Source of the DNA: Vibrio crassostreae
GTDB taxonomy: Bacteria > Pseudomonadota > Gammaproteobacteria > Enterobacterales > Vibrionaceae
Assembly (NCBI RefSeq): GCF_024347415.1
Contig: NZ_AP025477.1
Location: 1,612,001-1,676,000 of the forward strand
DNA length: 64,000 nt
Reading direction: 5' to 3'
Shown here: piece by piece, positions 1 through 8,743 of the stretch
How the letters are laid out: every line of letters starts with the position of its first letter
Numbering within the stretch: the stretch's first letter is position 1
Position numbers and translations under genes: made by a program
Notes under the pieces: generated by a model
Database searches by the model: none
What the model saw: the letters and a program-made list of their open reading frames with translations, nothing else
What the model was told of the DNA's origin: nothing

Positions 1-390
1 GGTTATGCCTTTGTGGTGGCGTAGCACATCAGCAAATTGTTCTTCGATGGTTAATACAGGGTTGAGTGAATTCATCGCACTCTGGAACACCATAGCAATC
101 TCGCTCCAGCGCAATGTATTCAAGTGGCTGTCTGATAAGCTCAGCAGATCTTGCCCACCAAACAATATCTGGCCTCCGGATATGAACGCTGGCGGCTTAT
201 GCAGACGGTTAATGGCAAACGCGATGGTACTTTTGCCACAACCGGATTCTCCGGCTAAGCCGAAAATCTCGCCTTGGCCTATGCTAAAGTTAACGGATTT
301 AACTGCATTGAAATCACCGTCATCGGTGATGTAGTCGACACATAGATTCTTCACTTCGAGAAGTGGTTTATCTGAATTTCCCACAGACAT
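1..390 (-). CDS. ABC transporter ATP-binding protein, Opp/Dpp type (3' part beyond window)
   Basis: Translation from the ATG at 390 gives an ABC ATPase of the oligopeptide/dipeptide/nickel importer class; the gene runs off the left edge, so only about 130 residues are visible. A Walker A motif, GESGCGKST, lies near residues 47-55, and the Q-loop segment VFQSAMNSLNP typical of DppD/OppD proteins lies near residues 101-111. Such subunits couple ATP hydrolysis in the cytoplasm to import by a membrane permease and a periplasmic binding protein, which would lie outside the window. The substrate cannot be told from this fragment. A good Fur-like box 18-36 bp upstream of the start suggests iron-repressed expression, so a siderophore, haem or metallophore-like peptide is a reasonable guess rather than a general dipeptide. 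Confidence 0.9.
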   Translation of the reverse strand, partial: MSVGNSDKPLLEVKNLCVDYITDDGDFNAVKSVNFSIGQGEIFGLAGESGCGKSTIAFAINRLHKPPAFISGGQILFGGQDLLSLSDSHLNTLRWSEIAMVFQSAMNSLNPVLTIEEQFADVLRHHKGIT

Positions 391-752
391 GATAAATACT
401 CAGTTATGATATTGATAACTATTATCATTAGCATGTGTTGGATTTAGTGGAAGCAACGAGCACGAAAAGGATGAAGTGCCTCGAAATTTATCTTGGGTTA
501 TTTCACGAATTTTCAGCAGAAAAGAAGTATTGAAAGAGGGGAAAATGAGAGTTGGATCAAACCACATTTCTTATGGGGAATCTTTTAAATGTAATTGCAG
601 AAAATGCCTTTGGCAAAGTTTAAATGAGGCATTTATTAATTAGGTTTGTGAAGCGTCGGAATCATCACATTTCAGTACAGATTTTCTTAACAAGCCAAAT
701 AGCATTTGCTACAGATTACCTGTCCATTACATGGTGCTTTTCGGAGGAAAAC
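391..752. other. Intergenic region, 362 bp
   Basis: Apart from the Fur-like box at 408-426 and the ribosome binding site of the small gene at 753, nothing recognisable was seen. In-frame codons upstream of 753 (from about 624) lack a ribosome binding site and are probably untranslated. Confidence 0.5.
408..426 (-). promoter_or_regulatory. Fur-box-like operator
   Basis: GATATTGATAACTATTATC matches 16 of 19 positions of the classical Fur box GATAATGATAATCATTATC. It lies just upstream of the ABC ATPase start at 390, where a bound repressor would block transcription. Assigned by eye from the known consensus; no binding data. Confidence 0.6.
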
Positions 753-947
753 ATGTCCATTAATTCTATCAACCATGATGAAATGACAAATATTGCAAAC
801 AAATGGGATGCTGAAGAAGAAGTAGCTTTCAAACCAGAAAAGAAAATGAAGTCTGCTGAAGCTCGTCGTCGTATCGAGGCTCTAAGAGAAATTAGAGAAA
901 GCGGTTTGAGTCTGGAAGAAGCGAGGGAGCTAGGTCTTATTCACTAA
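753..947 (+). CDS. Small hypothetical protein (64 aa), PA3496-like features
   Basis: A 64-residue acidic and basic protein without signal peptide or membrane segment. The start at 753 is chosen because a strong ribosome binding site, GGAGGAAA, sits at 743-750; a longer reading from 624 has none. The C-terminal half contains KSAEARRRIEALREIRESG and is predicted helical. The RRRIE-containing tail resembles the short proteobacterial PA3496-type proteins of unknown role, but this likeness is weak. A hairpin terminator at 967-989 follows directly, so it is a single-gene transcript. Confidence 0.7.
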   Translation: MSINSINHDEMTNIANKWDAEEEVAFKPEKKMKSAEARRRIEALREIRESGLSLEEARELGLIH

Positions 948-966
948 TAATCCCCATTGCATTTAG

Positions 967-989
967 AAGGGTGGCACCATGCCACCCTT
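967..989 (+). terminator. Hairpin terminator after small gene
   Basis: Perfect 9-bp stem AAGGGTGGC / GCCACCCTT around loop ACCAT, followed by TGATTTAT. It lies 20 bp past the stop of the 64-aa gene. Confidence 0.7.
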
Positions 990-1212
990 TGATTTATAAG
1001 TATTTTTTTCATAAATCCCATCTAGATTAAATTAATATCTTAGTTATTGGCCTCACTGTTCCGCTAAGTTGCTCCCTTTTGACATTACGCTTTTTAGATG
1101 AAAAACACACACATGACATACTCTTGAACTAAGTTGTTTGACAGTAATATGCAACGCCACTAATTTTAAAGTTAAAGCAAAAACATGCGATGTCGTTGGT
1201 AAGGAGAAGGCT

Positions 1213-1698
1213 ATGTCAAATTCTGTGGCTAAAGCCAAAGAAGTGCTGTTTTATGAACCTGAAGATCCAAACGGATACCTGTCAAATTTTGCAGCTTGCC
1301 CCATTAAGGTTGATGATCAAATTTGGGCAACTAGCGAACATTATTATCAAGCGATGAAGTTTGCCTCTGAAGCGTTACGAAATGCCATTTTTGAAGCCAG
1401 TACCCCTGCTGAAGCGTTCTCTTTAAGTCGTGACTATGAAGACCAAGTTCGAGAAGACTGGTATGACATTCGTGTTGACGTGATGCAGTTCATTGTGACT
1501 GAGAAGTTCAGACAGAATCCACAGTTTGCGCTGTTTCTTACCAATACCGGAGATTCGGTGATCAAAGAACATTCCCACAAAGACCACTTCTGGGGCGATG
1601 GTGGTGATGGGACCGGTGAGAACCATCTAGGTAAGATTCTGATGGCAGTGCGTCAACAACTTCGCACTCAACAACTGCATTTGATTGCTCCGCATTAA
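1213..1698 (+). CDS. NADAR family protein (YbiA-like N-glycosidase)
   Basis: A 161-aa cytoplasmic protein of the NADAR/DUF1768 family. Visible family features are FYEPEDPNGYLSNF near the N-terminus, the WATSEHYYQAMKF segment, and the C-terminal WGDGGDGTGENHLGKIL. Characterised members (E. coli YbiA, plant COS16) hydrolyse the N-glycosidic bond of early riboflavin-pathway intermediates that would otherwise be reactive; other members remove ADP-ribose from guanine or NAD derivatives and occur in conflict systems. The start at 1213 has the ribosome binding site AAGGAGAAGG at 1201; a longer reading from 1138 lacks one. It stands alone, followed by a bidirectional terminator. Which NADAR substrate applies is not decidable here. 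Confidence 0.9.
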   Translation: MSNSVAKAKEVLFYEPEDPNGYLSNFAACPIKVDDQIWATSEHYYQAMKFASEALRNAIFEASTPAEAFSLSRDYEDQVREDWYDIRVDVMQFIVTEKFRQNPQFALFLTNTGDSVIKEHSHKDHFWGDGGDGTGENHLGKILMAVRQQLRTQQLHLIAPH

Positions 1699-1752
1699 AT
1701 GAATTGTCTCGATCTCTCGTGATACGTTTGTTAAGCCTTCACTAATAAATTA

Positions 1753-1786
1753 AAAGGCCGTCCTGTAAGCTTACAGAGCGGCCTTT
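1753..1786. terminator. Bidirectional terminator
   Basis: AAAGGCCG (1753-1760) pairs with CGGCCTTT (1779-1786), and the interior carries the perfect palindrome CTGTAAGCTTACAG (1763-1776). It separates the NADAR gene from the convergent binding-protein gene. Confidence 0.75.
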
Positions 1787-1881
1787 GTAATTGTTGGTCT
1801 CTAGGGTTGACTAAAAATCCCAAAACTTTTCACGAAGTCATTCATGGCCTATTAGCTAATCAAGTGAGCGCTAGCCAAGTG

Positions 1882-2640
1882 TTATAGATAGCTTTGTACA
1901 ATGTCGTCGAGCTGTCCATCATCTTTCATTTGATCTAGACGTTTGTTGATGAAGCTCTGCAGCTTAGGATCCATCTCAGGGTCAAATGCTAAGTGGATGG
2001 GGTAGTTATTGATTACTGAACCAAACTCTTGCATCTGGTAGTCGTCGATACTGAGCTTCTGCTCGTTTAAGTTGTATTTAATTCGAGATTCCATTTCAAC
2101 AAAAACGGTATCACCCGGAGTTCGGTTTAATACACGAAAAGCCGCGCTGTAATCTTTAACTCGAATCTCGTTGAGCTTACCCTGTTTGATGTAAGGTTCA
2201 AGGTTTGGATATTCAAAACCCACCAGTAATACCACCGCTTTTCCGTCTAAATCATCGATTGTATTGAACTCAAACGGCTTTTTACCGCTGCTGAGTAATA
2301 CGTGTTTTACATTGTAAATCGGGTCTTTAGACAGGTTAACTGATTGGATATTTCCCCAACTAGGGCTGCCATAGGTTACCCAGTTTGGATTCTCTCTAGC
2401 ATTGAGCTTATCGATCATTCGATTAAATGGGTAGGTGTGGTAGTTGATCTCATACTGGCTGTCATCAAACACGGCTTCAACGATATCCGAAACCATTCCT
2501 CTGTGAGATGACCCGTCAGTTTCGATCTGAAAAGGTTGCGCTTGGCTCGCAATAATGTAGTAGTGAAGAGGTTCGCTTGCAAAAGTATAACTGCTTGAAA
2601 ACAAACTGACTATGGATGCAACGATAAGATGTTTTTTCAT
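1882..2640 (-). CDS. Periplasmic solute-binding protein, family 3 (PBPb fold)
   Basis: A 252-aa protein with a clear signal peptide (MKKHLIVASIVSLFSSSYTF, cleavage after Ala-Ser near residue 22). The mature part follows the amino-acid binding protein pattern, with MVSDIVEAVF near the start and a late FDPEMDPKLQSFINKRLDQM helix. No permease or ATPase gene is nearby. It is divergent from a membrane-bound hybrid sensor kinase 82 bp away. Orphan PBPb proteins beside sensor kinases can act as ligand receptors rather than transporter parts, so this protein may feed the kinase; that link is inferred only from position. Ligand unknown. Confidence 0.8.
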   Translation of the reverse strand: MKKHLIVASIVSLFSSSYTFASEPLHYYIIASQAQPFQIETDGSSHRGMVSDIVEAVFDDSQYEINYHTYPFNRMIDKLNARENPNWVTYGSPSWGNIQSVNLSKDPIYNVKHVLLSSGKKPFEFNTIDDLDGKAVVLLVGFEYPNLEPYIKQGKLNEIRVKDYSAAFRVLNRTPGDTVFVEMESRIKYNLNEQKLSIDDYQMQEFGSVINNYPIHLAFDPEMDPKLQSFINKRLDQMKDDGQLDDIVQSYL

Positions 2641-2722
2641 AACCTTCCCTAGTTATTTGATGAATGACTACTATTATACTAGTTGAGTAATTGTAGTTTG
2701 CTAGGATAACAATAATGGTAAT

Positions 2723-5161
2723 TTGTGTATGGTGAAAAAAGGAAAACGCTATATTGGACTCTCCCGACAGTTGATCGGGACTATAATAGCAATCAGTACC
2801 TTATTCACAGTTATAGTGACAGGTCTAGGGTTGTATGTAGAGTACCAAAGTCGAGTTTCTTTTATTAGTTCTCAGATCGAACAGGTTAAGTCTGGCTATC
2901 TTTCTGGCTTAACGGCCAGTTTATGGGTTGAAGATCGAGATCAGTTGCTTGTACAAGCTGAAGGTATCTCACGTCTTCCTTCAGTTAGTTACCTTCTTAT
3001 CGAAAATCCTGATGAGAAAATTCTAGAATTAGGTCAAAAGACCGAAGGTCAGTCTTATTCCCAGTCTTGGGAAATGGTGCATCAGATGGGGGGCTCAGAC
3101 TTCCAGTTAGCGACGCTCACGGTGCAGTCTGATTTGAGCATGATCCTCAACGACTTTGAAGAGCGTGTTCTCTTATTGCTTGCCTTCGAAGCCGTTAAAA
3201 TCTTCTTATTGTCTCTAGTTTGTTTAACTATCGTGTATCGTCTGGTCGTAAAACGTTTAATGACCATGTCTTCTCAGATCAACCAGCAACAGGTTGAAGA
3301 CAACAAACCGCGCTTCATAACACCAACCGAATCTACTTATAGCGACGAGATCTCGACATTAGAGAGTAGTTATAACCAGTCTGTTGAACGTATTCGTCAA
3401 CAGTATCAAGAGTTGATTAAAGCTAAAGAGACGGCTGAAGTTGCCAACCGTAACAAGAGTGAATTCTTGGCTAACATGAGCCACGAGATCCGCACCCCAA
3501 TGAATGGGATTATCGGGCTGTCGTCTCTACTTTCCGAAATGGATATGCCCAAAGAGCAAAAAGAGTACGTCAACATGCTCAATACCTCTTCGCTAACTCT
3601 TCTAGACCTTATCAATGACATCTTGGATTATTCGAAAATTGAAGCGGGTCGTTTAGAACTTCAGCAAGAACCGATGAAAATGATGGGCATTGCTGCCGAT
3701 GTAGAGTCGACCTTCAGAGTCAAAGCCGAACAAAAAGGGCTCAGATTCCAGCTGGCGATTGATCCTAAGATCCCAACCATGGTGATTGGCGATGGAACCC
3801 AGTTAAGACAAGTCCTGAATAACCTAGTCGGCAACGCAATCAAATTTACTGAGCATGGTCATGTCACGCTCTCACTTCGCTTGGAAGAAGTCATCGAACC
3901 AGAACAAAAGCTCAGAATGAAATTTGAGGTTACCGACAGTGGTATCGGTATCGCAGAAGACAAGCAACAATCGGTGTTTGATAAGTTTCAACAAGCTGAT
4001 GGCAGTACTACGCGTATTTACGGAGGCACCGGGCTTGGTTTAACGATATGCGATAAGATCGTAACCCTAATGGGCAGTAAGCTTGAGCTAACCAGTGTCG
4101 AAGGTAAGGGAAGTACATTCTACTTTACTGCTGACTTTGACCCGTGTTTGGACGTCGACGAGAGCAACATTGATTTTAATAAAGTCTCTGTTCTACTGGT
4201 TGATGATAGCCAGCTGAACATGCGTATTACCTCTACACAGCTTCAGTCATTTGGCGTGACCTCCAAGTGCTGTGAAACCGCTACTCAAGCGTTAGATCTG
4301 GTTTCAGAGTCTGTGGCGAAGTCGTCACCTTATGATCTGGTGTTGATTGATAAAGTCATGCCTTCCATTGATGGGTTCCAGCTAGCAAGAAGCTTAATAG
4401 AACTATTTGGTAAAGATTGTCCTAAGTTGGTAATGATCTCTGCCGACCCAAGAAAACAAGATGAAGTACGCGCTAAGCAAGTGGGGTTTGTTGCATACAT
4501 TGCTCGTCCTTATCAAGATAACCAACTTAAATGGACCGTCAGTGAGGTACTCGCAAGATCGGCGGATACCTCAACCTTCACCTATCCAAACAGAGGTGAA
4601 GTCGCATTCAAAGACAATGAACCTGTGCCGCTCACCAAACCTGAAGCAGTTGTTAAAGAGACGTTGACAGCCTCTGTTAAAGCCACACAAACAGATAAAC
4701 AAGTTCTAATCAAAGAAGAGCCAAAGCCTGAACCCGAAGCCGTTTCGTTTAGCGGTAAGGTATTGGTGGTTGAAGACTCAAGAGTGAACCAACAAGTCGC
4801 CAAAATGATGCTCAAGAAGTTGGGTTTTGAAGTCGACATCGCAGACAACGGTAAAGTTGGAGTCGAGAAATTCAAATACAATGAGTACGTGATGATTTTT
4901 ATGGATTGTCAGATGCCGGTTCTTGATGGCTTCGAAGCGACTAAACAGATTCGAGCGCTGGAGGAGGGAACTTCTAAACATATTCCTATCGTTGCGCTCA
5001 CTGCCAACGTTGTACAGCGAGACAAGCACTTGTGCTTCGATGTGGGGATGGATGAGTTTTTACCTAAGCCTGTTAATCAAGGCAAGCTGAGAGAGATTGT
5101 CGCGAGCTTTATGTCGAAAGAGACGGAATCGAGCAAGGAACATGAGCAGAAAATTGTTTAG
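2723..5161 (+). CDS. Hybrid sensor histidine kinase with two receiver domains
   Basis: An 812-aa inner-membrane signalling protein. An N-terminal membrane helix (about 15-40), a periplasmic segment with [14 protein letters not shown], and a second helix (about 150-172) precede a linker and coiled coil. The HisKA domain carries the phospho-accepting His254 in [15 protein letters not shown]; an ATPase domain with DSGIGI and GGTGLGL follows. Two receiver domains end the protein: LLVDDSQ with Asp543 (LIDKVMP) and VVEDSRVN with Asp728 ([10 protein letters not shown]). No Hpt domain is present, so phosphate must pass to a separate Hpt protein. The start could be the ATG at 2729 rather than 2723. 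Downstream is a strong terminator, so no partner regulator is co-transcribed. The divergent solute-binding protein may be its sensor partner. Confidence 0.9.
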   Translation: MCMVKKGKRYIGLSRQLIGTIIAISTLFTVIVTGLGLYVEYQSRVSFISSQIEQVKSGYLSGLTASLWVEDRDQLLVQAEGISRLPSVSYLLIENPDEKILELGQKTEGQSYSQSWEMVHQMGGSDFQLATLTVQSDLSMILNDFEERVLLLLAFEAVKIFLLSLVCLTIVYRLVVKRLMTMSSQINQQQVEDNKPRFITPTESTYSDEISTLESSYNQSVERIRQQYQELIKAKETAEVANRNKSEFLANMSHEIRTPMNGIIGLSSLLSEMDMPKEQKEYVNMLNTSSLTLLDLINDILDYSKIEAGRLELQQEPMKMMGIAADVESTFRVKAEQKGLRFQLAIDPKIPTMVIGDGTQLRQVLNNLVGNAIKFTEHGHVTLSLRLEEVIEPEQKLRMKFEVTDSGIGIAEDKQQSVFDKFQQADGSTTRIYGGTGLGLTICDKIVTLMGSKLELTSVEGKGSTFYFTADFDPCLDVDESNIDFNKVSVLLVDDSQLNMRITSTQLQSFGVTSKCCETATQALDLVSESVAKSSPYDLVLIDKVMPSIDGFQLARSLIELFGKDCPKLVMISADPRKQDEVRAKQVGFVAYIARPYQDNQLKWTVSEVLARSADTSTFTYPNRGEVAFKDNEPVPLTKPEAVVKETLTASVKATQTDKQVLIKEEPKPEPEAVSFSGKVLVVEDSRVNQQVAKMMLKKLGFEVDIADNGKVGVEKFKYNEYVMIFMDCQMPVLDGFEATKQIRALEEGTSKHIPIVALTANVVQRDKHLCFDVGMDEFLPKPVNQGKLREIVASFMSKETESSKEHEQKIV

Positions 5162-5485
5162 GTTCAACTAGCTGACGTCTCGCTAAAGCATACTCAATCA
5201 AATAAAACTCCGACTGAATCCGTCGGAGTTTTTTTAGCTAATTAGTACTTGGTTAGCTAATACATATTGAGTTAATCAAAACATTTAGTTAGCCAATGCA
5301 CCGCTTATCAATACAGATTGAATTCATAAGCTGTTGTACTTAAGACATAAGCAAGGAACGGTTGTCATATGGGTGAAATGCAACTGCCACGAAAATACGC
5401 TTAATTTGTCACAATTTCGTAATAGCATACTGCCAACTTGAACTCCTGTTTAACCTTAACGAAATTCAACCTGTGAGAGCCTAAG
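5162..5485. other. Intergenic region, 324 bp
   Basis: Holds the terminator at 5205-5235 and presumably the promoter of the HAD phosphatase gene. No other structure was recognised. Confidence 0.5.
5205..5235 (+). terminator. Intrinsic terminator after hybrid kinase
   Basis: AAACTCCGAC (5205-5214) pairs perfectly with GTCGGAGTTT (5222-5231), followed by a T run. Confidence 0.9.
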
Positions 5486-6145
5486 ATGTTCAAACCTTTG
5501 TATGTATTTGATATGGATGAAACGCTGATCAATGCCGATGCAGCGATGCTCTGGAATGAGTTCTTGGTTGAAAAGGGCATTGCCACTGCGCCTAACTTTA
5601 TCGAAGAAGATCAGCGCTTAATGGGCCTGTATTCGGAAGGTAAGCTGAACATGGAAGATTACCTCACGTTCGCTATGCAGCCATTGGCGGAAATGCCAAC
5701 AGAGCAAGTGACCGCCTTGGTTGAAGAGTGTGTCGAACAGCATATTCTGCCTAAGCAGTTCAAACAGTCGAAACCTTTGATTAAGCAGTTAGAGAATGAT
5801 GATATCGACATGTTGATCATCTCAGCCAGCGTTACTTTCCTAGTAGAAGCGGTCGGTCGCAAGATTGGTATCGAGAACGCACTCGGTATCGATTTAGTCG
5901 AAAATCAAGGCCGTTTCACGTCTCAAATATCAGGCGTGCCAAGCTACCGTGAAGGTAAAGTGACGCGTTTGAAAGAGTGGTTAGACAATCAAGAAACCAA
6001 CTACTCAGACATTCACTTTTATACCGATTCAATCAACGACTTACCTTTGTGTGAACACGCTGATTTTGCGTATCTAGTGAATCCATGCCCGCGTTTGAAA
6101 GCACTGGCCGATCAACCGAACTGGTCGATTCTCAACTGGGATTAA
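5486..6145 (+). CDS. HAD-IB family phosphatase (SerB-like hydrolase)
   Basis: A 219-aa cytoplasmic haloacid-dehalogenase family hydrolase of subfamily IB. Motif I is YVFDMDETLINAD (nucleophile and acid Asp near residues 9 and 11), motif II is the Ser in LIISASVTFLV, and motif IV is FYTDSINDLPL. The alpha-helical cap is inserted between motifs I and II. Relatives include phosphoserine phosphatase and the CicA-like HAD hydrolases; the substrate is not set by these motifs, so phosphoserine phosphatase should not be assumed. It is monocistronic, closed by a terminator at 6188-6209. Confidence 0.85.
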   Translation: MFKPLYVFDMDETLINADAAMLWNEFLVEKGIATAPNFIEEDQRLMGLYSEGKLNMEDYLTFAMQPLAEMPTEQVTALVEECVEQHILPKQFKQSKPLIKQLENDDIDMLIISASVTFLVEAVGRKIGIENALGIDLVENQGRFTSQISGVPSYREGKVTRLKEWLDNQETNYSDIHFYTDSINDLPLCEHADFAYLVNPCPRLKALADQPNWSILNWD

Positions 6146-6187
6146 CGCGAATCCTATATTCGAATTAGATTCGTTTTAGCACTTATC

Positions 6188-6213
6188 AAGCCGCTGACTA
6201 CAGCGGCTTTTTT
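6188..6213 (+). terminator. Intrinsic terminator after HAD gene
   Basis: AAGCCGCTG (6188-6196), loop ACTA, CAGCGGCTT (6201-6209), then T run. Confidence 0.9.
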
Positions 6214-6360
6214 GCATCATCAGTCTAATATTCGATTTATCGCCTTAGCTGACAAAATTACACATGTAACAATTCAATAACATCTCTTACTCTGCTGTAA
6301 ATCAAACCACCATCTTTCAATCCCTTGATAGCACTCACTTTCTTGTCGTTGTTATTTGCC

Positions 6361-6378
6361 TGTAACAAATATTTTACA
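6361..6378 (+). promoter_or_regulatory. TyrR-box-like operator upstream of hppD
   Basis: TGTAAC-AAATAT-TTTACA differs at one position from the TyrR consensus TGTAAA-N6-TTTACA. A TTGACG hexamer follows at 6381. TyrR controls tyrosine and phenylalanine genes in gammaproteobacteria, which fits the operon downstream. Confidence 0.6.
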
Positions 6379-6534
6379 AATTGACGGGTTTTTAGCGTGA
6401 TTGCCCATTTCCTTGCATGCATTCCAATCTGCCGGCTTGTGGGCCAAATTTAATTAAGGATAAAAAACACACAGCACTTCTTTAGCAATAAGAAGTCACG
6501 TAATACAAAACCAATAGGTACAAGGAGAAAGTTC

Positions 6535-7608
6535 ATGGTGGAGTCATACAACCCGCTTGGCACGGATGGATTCGAGTTTGTTGAATACACGGCCGTTGAC
6601 CACAAGGGAATTGAGCAACTTAAAGCGCTGTTTGTGTCACTTGGTTTTGCTGAGATCGCCAAGCACCGCTCAAAAGAAGCTTGGCTGTATCGACAAGGTG
6701 ACATCAACTTTATCGTCAATGAACAGCCTCACAGCCAAGCGGAAGCGTTCGCTAAAGTGCATGGGCCATCGGTATGTGGCATGGCGTTTCGTGTCAATGA
6801 AGCAACGGCTGCAATGGAGCAAGCGTTTAAGGGCGGCGGTGAAGAGTACAAAACGGAAATAGGGCCGATGGAACTGAGCATCCCTGCCATTTACGGCATC
6901 GGTGAAAGCCTGCTCTATTTTGTGGATCGTTATGGCAAGCAGAGCATCTACGACGTTGATTTCCGATTCTATGATGACGCGCAAGAGCGCATGGCGAAAG
7001 CGGATGTTGGCCTTTACGAGATCGATCACCTTACGCATAACGTGAAACAAGGCAATATGGATCTGTGGTCTGGTTTTTATGAGCGTATCGGCAACTTCCG
7101 TGAGATTAGATACTTCGATATTGAAGGTAAGCTGACCGGCCTTGTGAGCCGCGCAATGACTTCACCATGTGGCAAAATCCGCATCCCTATCAATGAGTCT
7201 TCAGACGACAAATCACAAATTGAAGAGTTCATCCGTGAATATAACGGTGAAGGCATTCAACACATCGCACTTGCTACAGATGACATCTACAAAACAGTGA
7301 AAACCCTGCGTGATCGCGGCATGGACTTTATGCCAACCCCAGATACTTACTATGAGAAAGTTGACGATCGTGTGAAAGGCCACGGGGAAGATACCGATCT
7401 GTTGCGTGACCTACGCGTTCTGATTGATGGCGCGCCGACCAAAGACGGCATCTTGCTGCAAATTTTCACGCAGACGGTAATCGGGCCTGTGTTCTTTGAA
7501 ATCATTCAGCGTAAAGGCAACGAAGGCTTTGGTGAAGGTAACTTCAAGGCGCTGTTTGAATCGATTGAAGAGGACCAGATTCGTCGAGGAGTATTAGACG
7601 ATGCATAA
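6535..7608 (+). CDS. hppD: 4-hydroxyphenylpyruvate dioxygenase
   Basis: A 357-aa cytoplasmic Fe(II) dioxygenase that converts 4-hydroxyphenylpyruvate to homogentisate, the committed step of tyrosine breakdown. It shows two vicinal-oxygen-chelate halves. The C-terminal half carries the expected metal ligands: His in EIDHLTHNV, His in GIQHIALATDDI, and Glu in GPVFFEIIQRKG. The C-terminal GFGEGNFKALFESIE gate helix is also present. Length is normal for the bacterial enzyme. The ribosome binding site AAGGAGAAAG lies just before the ATG. It opens a four-gene operon (hppD-hmgA-fahA-maiA) and overlaps hmgA by 8 bp. A TyrR-like box lies about 160 bp upstream. Confidence 0.97.
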   Translation: MVESYNPLGTDGFEFVEYTAVDHKGIEQLKALFVSLGFAEIAKHRSKEAWLYRQGDINFIVNEQPHSQAEAFAKVHGPSVCGMAFRVNEATAAMEQAFKGGGEEYKTEIGPMELSIPAIYGIGESLLYFVDRYGKQSIYDVDFRFYDDAQERMAKADVGLYEIDHLTHNVKQGNMDLWSGFYERIGNFREIRYFDIEGKLTGLVSRAMTSPCGKIRIPINESSDDKSQIEEFIREYNGEGIQHIALATDDIYKTVKTLRDRGMDFMPTPDTYYEKVDDRVKGHGEDTDLLRDLRVLIDGAPTKDGILLQIFTQTVIGPVFFEIIQRKGNEGFGEGNFKALFESIEEDQIRRGVLDDA

Positions 7609-8731
7609 ATGGATCTCATTTCCTCATCGGGAGGGTGTGTGCTCTAAACAAGCGCACGCCGACTTCCCCGAAGAGGCAATCTATGAGCGAGAGGCGGGCC
7701 GAAGTGGTTTCTTCGGCCCTGCTGCTCACTTTCATCACCAACACGCCCCAACAGGTTGGTCGGAGTGGGAGGGCGATTTACGTCCTCGCGCTTTTGATTT
7801 TACGCTGGTGGAGAAAGCTAGCCAGATAACCCCTTGGGCGGTGCCTCATCTTTTGCACAACGCAGACTGCAAAATCCGCGTATGGCGCATGGATGAGAAG
7901 ATGGATTTCTTGGTGCGTAACTCTGACGGTGATGAGCTGCTGTTCATTCATCAAGGCAGCGCCGATCTCTATTGTGACTATGGTCATCTAGAGGTGAGTG
8001 AAGGGGATTACGTGATGATCCCGCGCTCAACCAACTGGCGCTTGGAGCCAAGCGAGCCGATGTTTATCTTGATGATTGAGAACACAGACGCGGCTTACTC
8101 GTTGCCAGAGAAAGGCATGGTCGGCAATCACGCGGTATTTGATCCGGCGGTTCTTGAAATCCCGTCGATCAACGATCAATTCCGCGCTCAGTATTCTGAA
8201 AACCAGACTCAGGTTCAGGTGAAGCGCCACGACAAAGTCAGCGTGATCACCTATCCGTTCAATCCATTGGATGCAATTGGCTGGCATGGCGACTTAGCGG
8301 TGGTGAAAGTGAATTGGCGCGATATCAGACCGCTGATGTCGCATCGCTACCACTTGCCACCTTCTGCACACACTACCTTTGTTGGCGCAGGCTTTGTGGT
8401 GTGTACCTTTGTGCCGCGCCCGATTGAGAGCGATCCAGGTGCGCTGAAAGTACCGTTCTACCACAACAATGATGATTACGATGAAGTGCTTTTCTATCAC
8501 GCTGGTGACTTCTTCAGTCGCGATAATATTGAAGCGGGCATGGTGACCTTCCATCCAGCTGGCTTCACGCATGGGCCTCACCCTAAAGCCTTTAAGGCAG
8601 GTCAGGCGCATAAGAAAAAGTTCACCGATGAAGTCGCGGTGATGATCGATACTCGCCATGCACTGCAGTTCTCTGACGAACTTGATAGCGTTGAGAACAA
8701 AGAATATGTCTACAGTTGGCAAGAGAAGTAA
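7601..8731 (+). CDS. hmgA: Homogentisate 1,2-dioxygenase
   Basis: A 376-aa cupin-fold Fe(II) dioxygenase that opens the ring of homogentisate to maleylacetoacetate. Matching features include LLFIHQGSADLYCDYGHLEVSEGDYVMIPRSTNW cupin segments (several His and Glu), and a C-terminal half with HRYHLPPSAHTTF, DEVLFYHAGDFF and HPAGFTHGPHP, where the iron-binding His and Glu residues are expected. It is shorter than the 430-residue human and Pseudomonas forms, as in other vibrios. Translation is coupled to hppD by an 8-bp overlap. Loss of this enzyme in relatives leads to pyomelanin production from homogentisate; here the gene looks intact. Confidence 0.93.
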   Translation: MHKWISFPHREGVCSKQAHADFPEEAIYEREAGRSGFFGPAAHFHHQHAPTGWSEWEGDLRPRAFDFTLVEKASQITPWAVPHLLHNADCKIRVWRMDEKMDFLVRNSDGDELLFIHQGSADLYCDYGHLEVSEGDYVMIPRSTNWRLEPSEPMFILMIENTDAAYSLPEKGMVGNHAVFDPAVLEIPSINDQFRAQYSENQTQVQVKRHDKVSVITYPFNPLDAIGWHGDLAVVKVNWRDIRPLMSHRYHLPPSAHTTFVGAGFVVCTFVPRPIESDPGALKVPFYHNNDDYDEVLFYHAGDFFSRDNIEAGMVTFHPAGFTHGPHPKAFKAGQAHKKKFTDEVAVMIDTRHALQFSDELDSVENKEYVYSWQEK

Positions 8732-8743
8732 GGGGCAACAAGG

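Larger units (their letters stand above)
6146..6534. other. Intergenic region with hppD control sequences, 389 bp
   Basis: Contains the terminator of the HAD gene (6188-6213), a TyrR-like box (6361-6378) and the long leader of hppD. A second, much weaker TyrR-like half pattern, TGTAAC-N6-ATAACA, lies at 6265-6282. Nothing else recognised. Confidence 0.5.

Noticed and set aside
624..752. N-terminal extension of the small protein at 753
   Set aside because: The extension lacks a ribosome binding site, and a strong one precedes the ATG at 753.
4582..4881. 99-codon minus-strand open frame inside the hybrid kinase gene
   Set aside because: Lies across the linker and second receiver domain in antisense; low-complexity Ser/Thr composition typical of shadow frames.
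8294..8722. 142-codon minus-strand open frame inside hmgA
   Set aside because: Antisense shadow of the dioxygenase gene.
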